Shown: positions 1 through 6,596 of the stretch, in pieces | Layout: each line of letters opens with the position of its first letter | Position numbering within the stretch: position 1 is the stretch's first letter | DNA from: an uncultured bacterium | GTDB lineage: Bacteria > Bacteroidota > Bacteroidia > Chitinophagales > CAIOSU01 | NCBI GenBank assembly: GCA_903861055.1 | Contig: CAIOSU010000287.1 | Coordinates: forward strand, 1 to 11,091 | Direction of reading: 5' to 3' | DNA length: 11,091 bases | The notes under the pieces: model-generated | The model's input: only the letters and a program-made list of their open reading frames with translations | What the model was told of the DNA's origin: nothing | Database searches by the model: none | Made by a program: the position numbers and the translations under genes

Positions 1-2890
1 AACAGGCGCTACTGGAGCTGCTGGTACTAACGGTGCCGCTGGCGCAACAGGCGCAACGGGTGCTACAGGTGATACTGGTCCACAGGGTCTTATAGGTTTA
101 ACGGGTGCTACCGGTGTTGACGGTGCAACTGGCGCAACGGGCGCTACTGGTGCAACAGGAACAGCTGGTGCTGCAGGTGCAACAGGAACAGCTGGTGCTG
201 CAGGTGCTACAGGCGCAACGGGTGCTACAGGTACTGCTGGAACTGCGGGTGCAACGGGTGCCACTGGTGCAACGGGTGCTACAGGTGATACTGGTCCACA
301 AGGTCTTATCGGTTTAACCGGTCCAACAGGCGCTACTGGAGCTGCTGGTACTAACGGTGCCGCTGGCGCAACAGGTGCTACAGGTGATACTGGTCCACAA
401 GGTCTTATAGGTTTAACCGGTCCAACAGGCGCTACTGGAGCTGCTGGTACTAACGGTGCCGCTGGCGCAACAGGCGCAACAGGAACTGCTGGTGCTAACG
501 GTGCTACAGGTGCCACTGGCGCAACGGGGGCAACAGGAACAGCTGGAACTGCAGGTGCAACAGGCGCAACGGGCGCAACAGGAACAGCTGGTACTAACGG
601 TGCCGCTGGTGCTACGGGAGCTACAGGTGCTACAGGTGATACTGGTCCACAGGGTCTTATTGGTTTAACGGGCGCTACTGGTGCAACAGGAACAGCTGGT
701 GCTGCAGGTGCAACAGGCGCAACGGGCGCTACTGGTGCCACTGGCGCAACGGGGGCAACAGGAACAGCTGGAACTGCGGGTGCAACGGGTGCTACTGGCG
801 CAACGGGTGCAACCGGAACAGCTGGTACTAACGGTGCAACGGGTGCCACTGGCGCAACGGGGGCAACAGGAACTGCTGGTGCTAATGGTGCTAACGGTGC
901 AACGGGTGCTACTGGCGCAACGGGGGCAACAGGTACTGCTGGCGCAAACGGAGCTACCGGTGCTACAGGTGCTACAGGAACTGCTGGTACCAACGGCGCA
1001 ACAGGCGCAACGGGCACAACGGGTGCAACAGGAACAGCTGGTACTAACGGTGCCGCTGGTGCTACAGGTGCCACAGGCGCAACGGGTGCAACAGGAACAG
1101 CTGGTACTAATGGTACTAACGGTGCAACGGGTGCTACTGGTGCTACCGGAACTGCTGGTACTAATGGTGCTAACGGTGCAACGGGTGCTACGGGCGCAAC
1201 GGGTGCAACAGGAACTGCTGGTACTAATGGTGCTAACGGTGCAACGGGTGCTACAGGTGCCACAGGCGCAACGGGTGCTACAGGAACTGCTGGTACTAAT
1301 GGTACTAACGGTGCAACGGGTGCTACAGGTGCTACAGGCGCAGGTGTTGCGGGTCCAACTGGTGCAACGGGTGCTACAGGACCTGCTGGCTCAGGATCAG
1401 GTTTTTCTAATGGCACGGCTGCCGGCAATACCACCTATTGGGATGGAACTGCTTGGGTAGTTAACAGCAATAACATATTCAACAACGGCGTCAATGTGGG
1501 CGTTAATAACGCAGCACCGTCTTCAAGGCTATCAGTAGGTGGCGATATTAATATACGCATCGACAGTAGCATTCGAGCCGCTGATACTATTATTCTGCGC
1601 GCACCAAGAACCAGCCTTGTTGTTGGTAAACTGGCTGGCAGAACTTTAACAACAGGCGCTAACAACGTATTTGCTGGATACAATGCTGGCGCAGCTACAG
1701 TAACTGCCCCAGGTAATAGCTTTTTCGGATCACAAGCGGGTAACAAGAGCACTGGCGCAAATAACACCTTTGTCGGCTTCCAATCAGGTAATAACAATAC
1801 AACTGGCAATTTTAATACTGCGTTAGGTTATAGGGCAGGTCAAGCAAACGTTTCTGGCAACCAAGGTGTGTTTGTTGGGGCCGACGCCGGCTTTACAGAC
1901 GCTGCAGTCTCATTATCTACTTATATTGGCTACCGAGCTGGGTACTTCTCCAATGGCGGTGATGGTAAAAATCTATTTGTGGGCTATCGGGCTGGCGATA
2001 ACAACCTAACTGGTGGTAACAATTCTTTTTTAGGATATCAAGCTGGATTTAGCAACAGTACTGGAAATTTCAACTCATTTAATGGCGGAGAGTCTGGATA
2101 TAATAATACTAGTGGAGAATTTAATGCTTTCAATGGATCCCGTGCCGGCTTTAGCAACAACACTGGCAGCAACAATAGCTTTTTTGGATATCAAGCTGGA
2201 TCAGCCAATACAATAGGTAACTTCGGCGTGGCTATCGGTCATAATGCCGGTGGAGGTGCCGCTCCCTCAAACTTGTTTGGCGATGGTTGTACTTTTGTTG
2301 GTGGTAATACCGACTTGAGCACCAACGGACTTACTAACGCAGGTGCATTTGGTTACTTAGCTTCTGTAAATGCTTCGGATAAAATTAGAATAGGCAATAC
2401 AGGCGTATCTGTGGTTGAGACCCAAACAGCATTTACTGTTATTAGCGACAAGCGTTTCAAATTTAATGTAAAACCTAATGTGCCTGGCCTGAGTTTCATT
2501 ACTTTGCTTAATCCGGTTACTTATAACTTTGATAATGGCGCTTACTTGGAGCATATTGGCCAACTTAACAAACTAAAAGCCGAAATAGCGCAAACCGAAG
2601 ACCCAAGCCAAAAAGAAAGCTTAACCAAGCAGTTGGAACAGATGTTAGCAAACCATGGCATTGAAACTGGTTTCTTGGCTCAAGATGTTGAGGCCGCGGC
2701 AATAGAGGCAAACTTTGACTTTAACGGCGTTTATAAGCCGCAAAACGAAACTGATACCTACGCCATTGATTATAGTAAATTTGTAGTGCCATTGGTGCAA
2801 TCCGTTAAAGAACTTAACGAAATGCTACAAAAACAGCAGCTACTAATTGAGCAACTGCAAAAAGAAATAGACCTACTGAAAAACAAGTAA
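1..2890 (+). CDS. Collagen-like, tail-fibre-type surface protein with C-terminal peptidase S74 chaperone (5' end outside window)
   Basis: The frame starting at base 2 is open from the left edge to the TAA at 2888-2890 (at least 962 codons), so the N-terminus and any signal peptide are not visible. Order of parts: a Gly-X-Y collagen-like tract rich in GAT, GTA and TNG triplets (about 2-1405); a short linker containing YWDGTAWV; a 17-residue repeat region with NxFxGYxAG cores (about 1649-2251); a segment ending KIRIGNTG; then an S74 chaperone beginning SDKRFK at 2444. This is followed by GFLAQDVE, AIDYSKFVVPLV and a leucine-rich coiled coil to the end. In characterised phage fibres this domain trimerises the chain and then cuts itself off at the Ser of this motif. 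A trimeric extracellular or cell-surface fibre or adhesin is inferred; a prophage or injection-system fibre is the alternative, but no phage gene is visible downstream. A methionine-like start inside the frame (GTG at 1496) is not the real start, because the collagen frame runs straight through it. Confidence 0.9.
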   Translation, partial: TGATGAAGTNGAAGATGATGATGDTGPQGLIGLTGATGVDGATGATGATGATGTAGAAGATGTAGAAGATGATGATGTAGTAGATGATGATGATGDTGPQGLIGLTGPTGATGAAGTNGAAGATGATGDTGPQGLIGLTGPTGATGAAGTNGAAGATGATGTAGANGATGATGATGATGTAGTAGATGATGATGTAGTNGAAGATGATGATGDTGPQGLIGLTGATGATGTAGAAGATGATGATGATGATGATGTAGTAGATGATGATGATGTAGTNGATGATGATGATGTAGANGANGATGATGATGATGTAGANGATGATGATGTAGTNGATGATGTTGATGTAGTNGAAGATGATGATGATGTAGTNGTNGATGATGATGTAGTNGANGATGATGATGATGTAGTNGANGATGATGATGATGATGTAGTNGTNGATGATGATGAGVAGPTGATGATGPAGSGSGFSNGTAAGNTTYWDGTAWVVNSNNIFNNGVNVGVNNAAPSSRLSVGGDINIRIDSSIRAADTIILRAPRTSLVVGKLAGRTLTTGANNVFAGYNAGAATVTAPGNSFFGSQAGNKSTGANNTFVGFQSGNNNTTGNFNTALGYRAGQANVSGNQGVFVGADAGFTDAAVSLSTYIGYRAGYFSNGGDGKNLFVGYRAGDNNLTGGNNSFLGYQAGFSNSTGNFNSFNGGESGYNNTSGEFNAFNGSRAGFSNNTGSNNSFFGYQAGSANTIGNFGVAIGHNAGGGAAPSNLFGDGCTFVGGNTDLSTNGLTNAGAFGYLASVNASDKIRIGNTGVSVVETQTAFTVISDKRFKFNVKPNVPGLSFITLLNPVTYNFDNGAYLEHIGQLNKLKAEIAQTEDPSQKESLTKQLEQMLANHGIETGFLAQDVEAAAIEANFDFNGVYKPQNETDTYAIDYSKFVVPLVQSVKELNEMLQKQQLLIEQLQKEIDLLKNK
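287..484 (+). repeat. 99-base near-identical tandem duplication inside the collagen tract
   Basis: Bases 287-385 and 386-484 are adjacent 99-base copies (11 Gly-X-Y triplets each). By eye they differ at four bases, three of them in the last 12 bases. Both encode GDTGPQGLIGLTG followed by PTGATGAAGTNGAAG. The 42-base block encoding TGATGAAGTNGAAG also occurs identically at 2-43, so the window opens inside another copy of the unit. A fourth cassette head lies at 629. Since 99 is a multiple of 9, gain or loss of a copy keeps the frame and the triple-helix register. Confidence 0.93.
1097..1330 (+). repeat. Four-copy repeat of TAGTNG(A/T)NGATGATG with stepwise length growth
   Basis: The protein block TAGTNG followed by TNG or ANG and several ATG triplets starts at 1097, 1151, 1214 and 1286. 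The spacings are 54, 63 and 72 bases, so each unit is one 9-base triplet longer than the one before. The extra length is in the run of ATG triplets. All copies stay in frame. Confidence 0.85.
1649..2251 (+). repeat. Twelve-copy 17-residue (51-base) repeat region, probable beta-solenoid
   Basis: Counting from the GTG at 1496 as residue 1, the glycine ending each YxAG-like motif falls at residues 65, 82, 98, 115, 132, 149, 167, 184, 201, 218, 235 and 252. The spacing is therefore 17, with single deviations of 16 and 18. The consensus is roughly TGxxNxFxGYxAGxxNx. At the DNA level ggatatcaagctggat occurs at 2033-2048 and 2186-2201, 153 bases (3 x 51) apart. Such short Gly/Asn-rich repeats usually form a beta-roll or solenoid, as in YadA-type heads, whose repeats are shorter (about 14-15 residues); the fold here is inferred. 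Confidence 0.88.
2444..2887 (+). other. Peptidase S74 intramolecular chaperone domain and predicted self-cleavage point
   Basis: The sequence SDKRFK (2444-2461) matches the start of S74 domains, in which a Ser and a Lys five residues later form the catalytic pair; both are present here. Cleavage would fall just before the Ser encoded at 2444-2446, releasing about 148 residues. Supporting family marks downstream are LLNPVTYNF, GFLAQDVEAAA and YSKFVVPLVQSVKEL. A Lys/Glu/Gln-rich helical insert lies between them (about 2567-2660), and a C-terminal coiled coil with Leu/Ile at heptad-like spacing covers about 2806-2887. Cleavage itself is inferred from the endosialidase-type family. Confidence 0.88.
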
Positions 2891-2892
2891 GG

Positions 2893-3876
2893 CTAGCTTT
2901 TAAATAACTTGGTGCTTAGGATAACTAAATATCCTAAAATGGCCGGTATTACCAAGTTTATCAGCCAAAGACTAAAGGACGAAACAACTACTTGTTCTAT
3001 TTGTGTGGTATAACCAGCAAACACAAATAGGGCAAGGTTTCCCCTTACACCCAAATCTATAATGGCAATGGTTGGTACTGAACTTTGAAACAAGAAAAAA
3101 GTGGCTATTAATGCTAAGCCATGAGTTACTGAAACATCAACATCAAAGGCATAGAGCAGCAATAAAAATTGAACTGCATATACCCCATAACGCACGCCGG
3201 CTAGCACCAATACCGTGCTAAGCTCCTTAATACTAAAATCAATTAGCTTGAGCCATTTGCTTTGGTACTTTGCCAACCAAGTAATCTTTCCTAAAAAGGC
3301 TGCAATCAAGTCTAACCTAAAATACAGGAAAGTAAGTATTGCTATAGCAGCCACCAAAATCGAATAAAACAGCACTTGGGATAAAATGCTATACTCTTGA
3401 CCACTCGATATCCACCAAAAAAAGCCAATTAAACCAGCTAAAATAGTTACCCATATTTGGGCTATACTTCCTAAAATAGTTGCTTGTATGGTCTCGCTTC
3501 TTAAAGGGTCTTTAAGAAAAATAAAACGCCCACCATACTCTCCTATTCGGTTGGGCGTAAACAGCGTAAGCGTTGCTCCACAAAAAACCGCCAAATACGA
3601 CTTTGCAAAACTTAGCGGTTCGGCTCTATTAATCAATAGCTTCCATTTAAGCGCTTCGATACCCCAATTAACGAACATTAGCGCAAACACTAATAATATT
3701 AGGTAAAGGTTTTGCCCAAAAGAGAAAGCTATTGCATTGATTACCTGTGAAATATCATCTCGTTTAGCAATTTGCCAATAGAGTGTTGCAAAAAGCAGTA
3801 GTAAAATTACTAGCTTTATGCTAAACTCAACCGCCTTGCGCAGTTTTGGTTTGTTGCGAAAATAACTAAATGACAT
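2893..3876 (-). CDS. Multi-pass membrane protein, lysylphosphatidylglycerol synthase TM / flippase-like family
   Basis: With the ATG at 3876 the protein has 327 residues, starting MSFSYFRNKPKLRK. About eight hydrophobic segments are visible, near residues 17-35, 56-77, 93-107, 132-156, 166-187, 219-243, 252-272 and 296-321. The motif TPNRIGEYGGR (107-117) and the later IDLGVRG (274-280) are typical of the LPG_synthase_TM family (MprF membrane-domain relatives). Members move or modify lipids or lipid-linked glycans in the inner membrane; the substrate here is unknown. The frame is open upstream to a possible start at 4023. That extra 49-residue stretch has no family character and would lie antisense to the ruvC active-site codons, so I rejected it. 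The gene diverges from ruvC (48 bases between starts) and its stop lies 2 bases from the fibre gene's stop. No Shine-Dalgarno is evident. Confidence 0.85.
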   Translation of the reverse strand: MSFSYFRNKPKLRKAVEFSIKLVILLLLFATLYWQIAKRDDISQVINAIAFSFGQNLYLILLVFALMFVNWGIEALKWKLLINRAEPLSFAKSYLAVFCGATLTLFTPNRIGEYGGRFIFLKDPLRSETIQATILGSIAQIWVTILAGLIGFFWWISSGQEYSILSQVLFYSILVAAIAILTFLYFRLDLIAAFLGKITWLAKYQSKWLKLIDFSIKELSTVLVLAGVRYGVYAVQFLLLLYAFDVDVSVTHGLALIATFFLFQSSVPTIAIIDLGVRGNLALFVFAGYTTQIEQVVVSSFSLWLINLVIPAILGYLVILSTKLFKS

Positions 3877-3924
3877 GCAGTGGTATAATTGGATGCAAAT
3901 TAACGCTTTTAGCCTATAACTATT

Positions 3925-4521
3925 TTGGAAACCATCCAACCTAACAACATTGACAAGGTAATCTTGGGCATCGACCCAGGCACCAACTTTCTTGGTTATG
4001 GGGTTATTTCGGTTAGGGGGCAAAAAGTAACCCTTATCAGCTTAGGCACCATTGATTTATCTAAACTCGAAACGCACCAAGATAAGTTAAAGCGGATATA
4101 CGAGCGCATTAGTTATTTGGTAATGGAGTACAAGCCCCACGAATGCTCTATTGAAGCGCCATTTCATGGCAAAAACGTGCAAAGTATGCTTAAACTAGGT
4201 AGAGCACAAGGTGTAGCTATGGCTGCGGTGATAAACCATGGATTGGAGATACACGAATATGCGCCCCGCAAAATTAAACAATCGGTTACTGGAAACGGGA
4301 ACGCAAGCAAAGAGCAAGTAGCCGCCATGTTACAAAGCCTGTTACAGTTCACTGAGCTACCCAAATATTTGGATGCCACTGATGGCTTGGCAGTAGCTAT
4401 CTGCCATTACTTTCAAAACAGGCTTGTAACCACCACATCAAGCGCACCTATAAAACTAAAAAAAGCCACACCTAAAGGCTGGGGAGCATTTATAAAAGCC
4501 AATCCTGATAGGGTTAAATAG
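3925..4521 (+). CDS. ruvC: Holliday junction resolvase RuvC (crossover junction endodeoxyribonuclease)
   Basis: RuvC is a dimeric, metal-dependent nuclease that cuts Holliday junctions with RuvAB during recombination and repair in the cytoplasm. The 198-residue product has the full acidic set: D17 in GIDPGT, E77 in SIEAPFHGKN, and D150 and D153 in DATDGLAVAICH. Their spacing is within one residue of the E. coli enzyme (D7, E66, D138, D141). LKLGRAQGVAMA (89-100) and YAPRKIKQSVTGNG (112-125) are also typical. The basic tail after about residue 165 makes it longer than the 173-residue E. coli protein. The only standard start between the upstream in-frame TAG (3910-3912) and the IDPG motif is the TTG at 3925; no ATG or GTG exists there. 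It converges with the HIT gene across an 18-base gap. Confidence 0.95.
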   Translation: METIQPNNIDKVILGIDPGTNFLGYGVISVRGQKVTLISLGTIDLSKLETHQDKLKRIYERISYLVMEYKPHECSIEAPFHGKNVQSMLKLGRAQGVAMAAVINHGLEIHEYAPRKIKQSVTGNGNASKEQVAAMLQSLLQFTELPKYLDATDGLAVAICHYFQNRLVTTTSSAPIKLKKATPKGWGAFIKANPDRVK

Positions 4522-4539
4522 AGAGCAGGTATACTAGCT

Positions 4540-4935
4540 TTATTCAAAATGACTAGCAATCTCTTTGGCCAAACTTACAAATTCGTCTTTGGTAAGCTTA
4601 ACACGCGCGGCCCCAAAATCTAAGTCACCTATATTATCTAGTGGCACCAAATGTATGTGCGCATGGGCCACTTCAAGGCCTATTACCGCTACACCAATGC
4701 GCTTACATGGCACCGCACGCTCAACAGCAGCACTTACTCTTTTGGCAAAAGCCCATAGGCCCGTGTAAGTGTCGGCATCGAGGCTAAAAAGATAATCAAC
4801 TTCCTGTTTTGGTATTACCAATGTATGGCCAGCTTTAATGGGGTTTACATCCAAAAAAGCATAGAATCTGTCATCTTCAGCTACCTTATACGCTGGTATC
4901 TCTCCGTTTACAATCTTTGTGAAAATCGACGCCAT
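4540..4935 (-). CDS. HIT (histidine triad) family hydrolase, HinT-like
   Basis: HIT proteins are small cytoplasmic dimers that bind nucleotides and usually hydrolyse AMP-linked or related phosphoramidate or dinucleotide substrates. The 131-residue product has the catalytic triad motif HAHIHLVPL (His91, His93, His95), the N-terminal FTKIVNGEIPAYKV signature and GHTLVIPK (36-43), all typical of the HinT/PKCI branch. Length is normal. The ATG at 4935 lies six bases downstream of the greA stop, so the two genes are probably co-transcribed. The exact substrate cannot be read from sequence. Confidence 0.94.
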   Translation of the reverse strand: MASIFTKIVNGEIPAYKVAEDDRFYAFLDVNPIKAGHTLVIPKQEVDYLFSLDADTYTGLWAFAKRVSAAVERAVPCKRIGVAVIGLEVAHAHIHLVPLDNIGDLDFGAARVKLTKDEFVSLAKEIASHFE

Positions 4936-4941
4936 AACAGA

Positions 4942-5421
4942 TTACAGTCGGCTAATTGCAAGAATCTCAAATTGCAGTGTTCCCGCAGGGGTAGTAACAT
5001 CAGCTATATCACCAACACTTTTACCAAGCAAGCCCTTACCAATTGGCGATGTAACAGATAATCGGCCGGTTTTTAGATCTGCTTCGTTTTCACTAACCAA
5101 AGTAAAAGTCAATACTTTATTTAGCTTTAAGTTTTTTACCTCAACGGTAGAAAGGATAAGAGCTTTCGAACTATCAAGCTGTTCCACATTATCTAGCAAA
5201 CGTGAGTTAGCAATACTTTCTTGCAACTTAGAAATACGGGCCTCTAAAAGACCTTGTGCTTCTTTTGCAGCATCATACTCAGCATTCTCCGATAAGTCAC
5301 CTTTTTCGCGTGCCTCACCAATAGCTTTTGATATATCAGATCTACCTTTGGTTGTAAGATAGTTCAAGTCCTCCTTTAGTCTTTGCAAGCCCTCTGGGGT
5401 TACATAATTAATGCCTGCCAT
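4942..5421 (-). CDS. greA: Transcription elongation factor GreA
   Basis: GreA enters the RNA polymerase secondary channel and stimulates cleavage of backtracked RNA, rescuing stalled complexes. The 159-residue product has the usual two domains. The N-terminal antiparallel coiled coil (about 1-75) carries the acidic tip GDLSENAEYDAAKE, with D42 and E45 at the catalytic tip positions. The C-terminal FKBP-like domain (about 82-157) ends with SPIGKGLLGKSVGD and TPAGTLQFEIL. Length and motifs are standard. The ATG at 5421 is followed by the family-typical VTPEGLQRLKEDL. It leads a greA-HIT pair and starts just beyond the intrinsic terminator of the upstream cluster. I could not identify a clear Bacteroidota-type promoter in the 27 bases between that terminator and the start. 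Confidence 0.97.
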   Translation of the reverse strand: MAGINYVTPEGLQRLKEDLNYLTTKGRSDISKAIGEAREKGDLSENAEYDAAKEAQGLLEARISKLQESIANSRLLDNVEQLDSSKALILSTVEVKNLKLNKVLTFTLVSENEADLKTGRLSVTSPIGKGLLGKSVGDIADVTTPAGTLQFEILAISRL

Positions 5422-5448
5422 AGTACTTTATTTTAAGCGGTAATAACG

Positions 5449-5485
5449 AAAAAAAGAAACGTCCCTGCACGCAGAAACGTTTCTT
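5449..5485 (-). terminator. Intrinsic (Rho-independent) terminator of the receptor/secreted protein/PorV-like cluster
   Basis: Read on the - strand, a 9-base-pair stem pairs aagaaacgt (5485-5477) with acgtttctt (5462-5454). Its 14-base loop can add a further 3-bp helix. The stem is followed at once by a run of seven T (5455-5449), overlapping the stem base. It lies 21 bases after the PorV-like stop and before greA, exactly where the cluster should end. Confidence 0.88.
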
Positions 5486-5506
5486 CAATATCTAAATTAA
5501 TAAATC

Positions 5507-6589
5507 TTACAGGGTAATCCTAATACCGTAGGTATGAGTTCCTTTAAAAGTATAAGTTGCGCGATAAGCGTAATCAATTCCAATGGTAGCACCTTCATTC
5601 TTTTTCTTGGTCAATGGCACTTGCACTGACATGCCTGCAGCCAGACCCGTAAAGGCAGTGGTGCTAGTTGAAAAGCTGGTTATACCATCTTCATAACGGT
5701 AACCAGCCCTAACCATCACTATTTTTCTCCATCCATATTCCAAACCACCACCAAATTGGTCTTTACCGAATGAATTTGAGGTAAAATTGGCCATGAAGGT
5801 CAATTTGTGGTCAGGGTTCTCTTTTGCTTTGTCAATATACCAATCGTAAGCCGCACCAATATTCAATTGAGAAGGCAATTCAAATTTTTGGGTACGCTGG
5901 CTTTGGGTAATGGTGTATGTGCCTTCAGTAGCCGAGCCGCTAAAGTTTAAACCATCTCCGCCAAATTTCATTGGTGTACCTACGTTGCGCAAAGCAATAC
6001 CAAAGTGAATGTTTTCGCGAGGACCAGTAACATACTGGATACCAGCATCTAAACAAAAACCTGTTGCACTAAGGTCATCAATGCGCTCGTTTATCAATCG
6101 GAAAACAACACCTGCATAAATACTATTTGAAAATGCACGTGAATAGCCTACACCGATGTTCAAAAAACCTGGTTTAAAAGTACCGATTCCGCCCTCAGGA
6201 AGGTTGGTAGTAGTGCGCTCAATGTCGCCAAAGTCAAGGGCATTGATGGTTACACCCACCACGTTTCCTTTATCTTTGCCAAATTTTTGGGCAATACCAG
6301 CAGAGTTTAAAAACACCTCGCTGCCCTGCAACCAATGTGTGCGGCTAAACAAGATTTCTGTTTTAGGTGCGAACGCCAATCCAGCTGGATTGAGGTTCAT
6401 AGATTCCAACCCTTGCACGCATGCCGAGTTCATACCAAATACACCTGATGTGCGGCCCCAGCCGTTCATCACTAGCTCATAGGCACCTGCTTCACCGGCA
6501 CGATCCGGATTGCCCGCCCATAACTGAGGCATTGCTGCCAGAAAAGCCATGCTCACTAAAGTGGCCCTGAATAAATTGCTCATCTTCAT
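5507..6589 (-). CDS. PorV/PorQ-family outer-membrane beta-barrel protein
   Basis: The 360-residue product starts with a clear signal peptide (residues 1-25, likely cleaved in PQLWA|GNPDR). It continues AGAYELVMNGWGRTSGVFGMNSACV and LESMNLNPAGLAF, the N-terminal pattern of the PorV/PorQ (FadL-like) family. The rest alternates short amphipathic strands and loops and ends in an aromatic/hydrophobic strand, THTYGIRITL, as expected for a barrel. In T9SS, PorV binds cargo C-terminal domains and carries them to the attachment complex. This paralogue is not next to porU but directly follows a large putative T9SS cargo with a 7-base gap, so a cargo-specific partner role is inferred. The ATG at 6589 is chosen; the ATG at 6583 (Met3) is equally possible. 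Confidence 0.85.
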   Translation of the reverse strand: MKMSNLFRATLVSMAFLAAMPQLWAGNPDRAGEAGAYELVMNGWGRTSGVFGMNSACVQGLESMNLNPAGLAFAPKTEILFSRTHWLQGSEVFLNSAGIAQKFGKDKGNVVGVTINALDFGDIERTTTNLPEGGIGTFKPGFLNIGVGYSRAFSNSIYAGVVFRLINERIDDLSATGFCLDAGIQYVTGPRENIHFGIALRNVGTPMKFGGDGLNFSGSATEGTYTITQSQRTQKFELPSQLNIGAAYDWYIDKAKENPDHKLTFMANFTSNSFGKDQFGGGLEYGWRKIVMVRAGYRYEDGITSFSTSTTAFTGLAAGMSVQVPLTKKKNEGATIGIDYAYRATYTFKGTHTYGIRITL

Positions 6590-6596
6590 AACCTTA

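Larger units (their letters stand above)
2..1405 (+). repeat. Collagen-like Gly-X-Y coding tract (9-base period)
   Basis: Every third codon is glycine (mostly GGT, also GGC, GGA and GGG) across about 155 triplets. The other positions are dominated by Ala and Thr, with Asn and occasional Pro, Gln, Leu and Ile. Reading codon by codon, I find only one break in phase, a Gly-Ala dipeptide before GVAG near 1337-1345. The 5' half (to about 670) carries four GDTGPQGLIGLTG cassettes beginning at 71, 287, 386 and 629. The 3' half lacks them and instead has GTAGTNG and GANG triplets. Threonine-rich collagen-like tracts of this style are known from bacterial and phage surface fibres. Trimeric triple-helix formation is inferred from that knowledge. 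Confidence 0.95.

Noticed and set aside
98..301. Antisense Cys/Ser/Thr-rich open frame opposite the collagen tract
   Set aside because: Shadow of the low-complexity repeat; no start context or independent support.
1..1405. CRISPR-like array in the repetitive left end
   Set aside because: The repeats are 9-base-periodic coding triplets in a continuous open frame, with no unique spacers of constant size.
681..1460. Long + strand open frame of 259 codons rich in Val/Leu/Gln/Arg, and similar shorter ones at 105-317 and 456-668
   Set aside because: These are out-of-frame readings of the collagen tract. The 9-base repeat of GGN-GCN-ACN codons has no stops in shifted frames, so the openness is a by-product and the translations have no natural protein character.
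1435..1809. Antisense 124-codon open frame opposite the fibre linker and solenoid
   Set aside because: Fully inside the well-supported fibre gene on the other strand and with no recognisable motif.
2880..2910. Possible hairpin around GCTAGC between the convergent genes
   Set aside because: The only pairing is a 6-base palindrome without a loop, plus weak AAGT/ACTT flanks; no stable stem with a T-run.
3877..4023. N-terminal extension of the membrane protein to a start at 4023
   Set aside because: It would overlap ruvC antisense, including the IDPG active-site codons, and the added 49 residues are not membrane-family-like. The ATG at 3876 gives a typical short basic N-terminus before the first membrane segment.
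4522..4575. Terminator between ruvC and the HIT gene
   Set aside because: CTAGC occurs twice as a direct, not inverted, repeat; no stem followed by a T-run on either strand.
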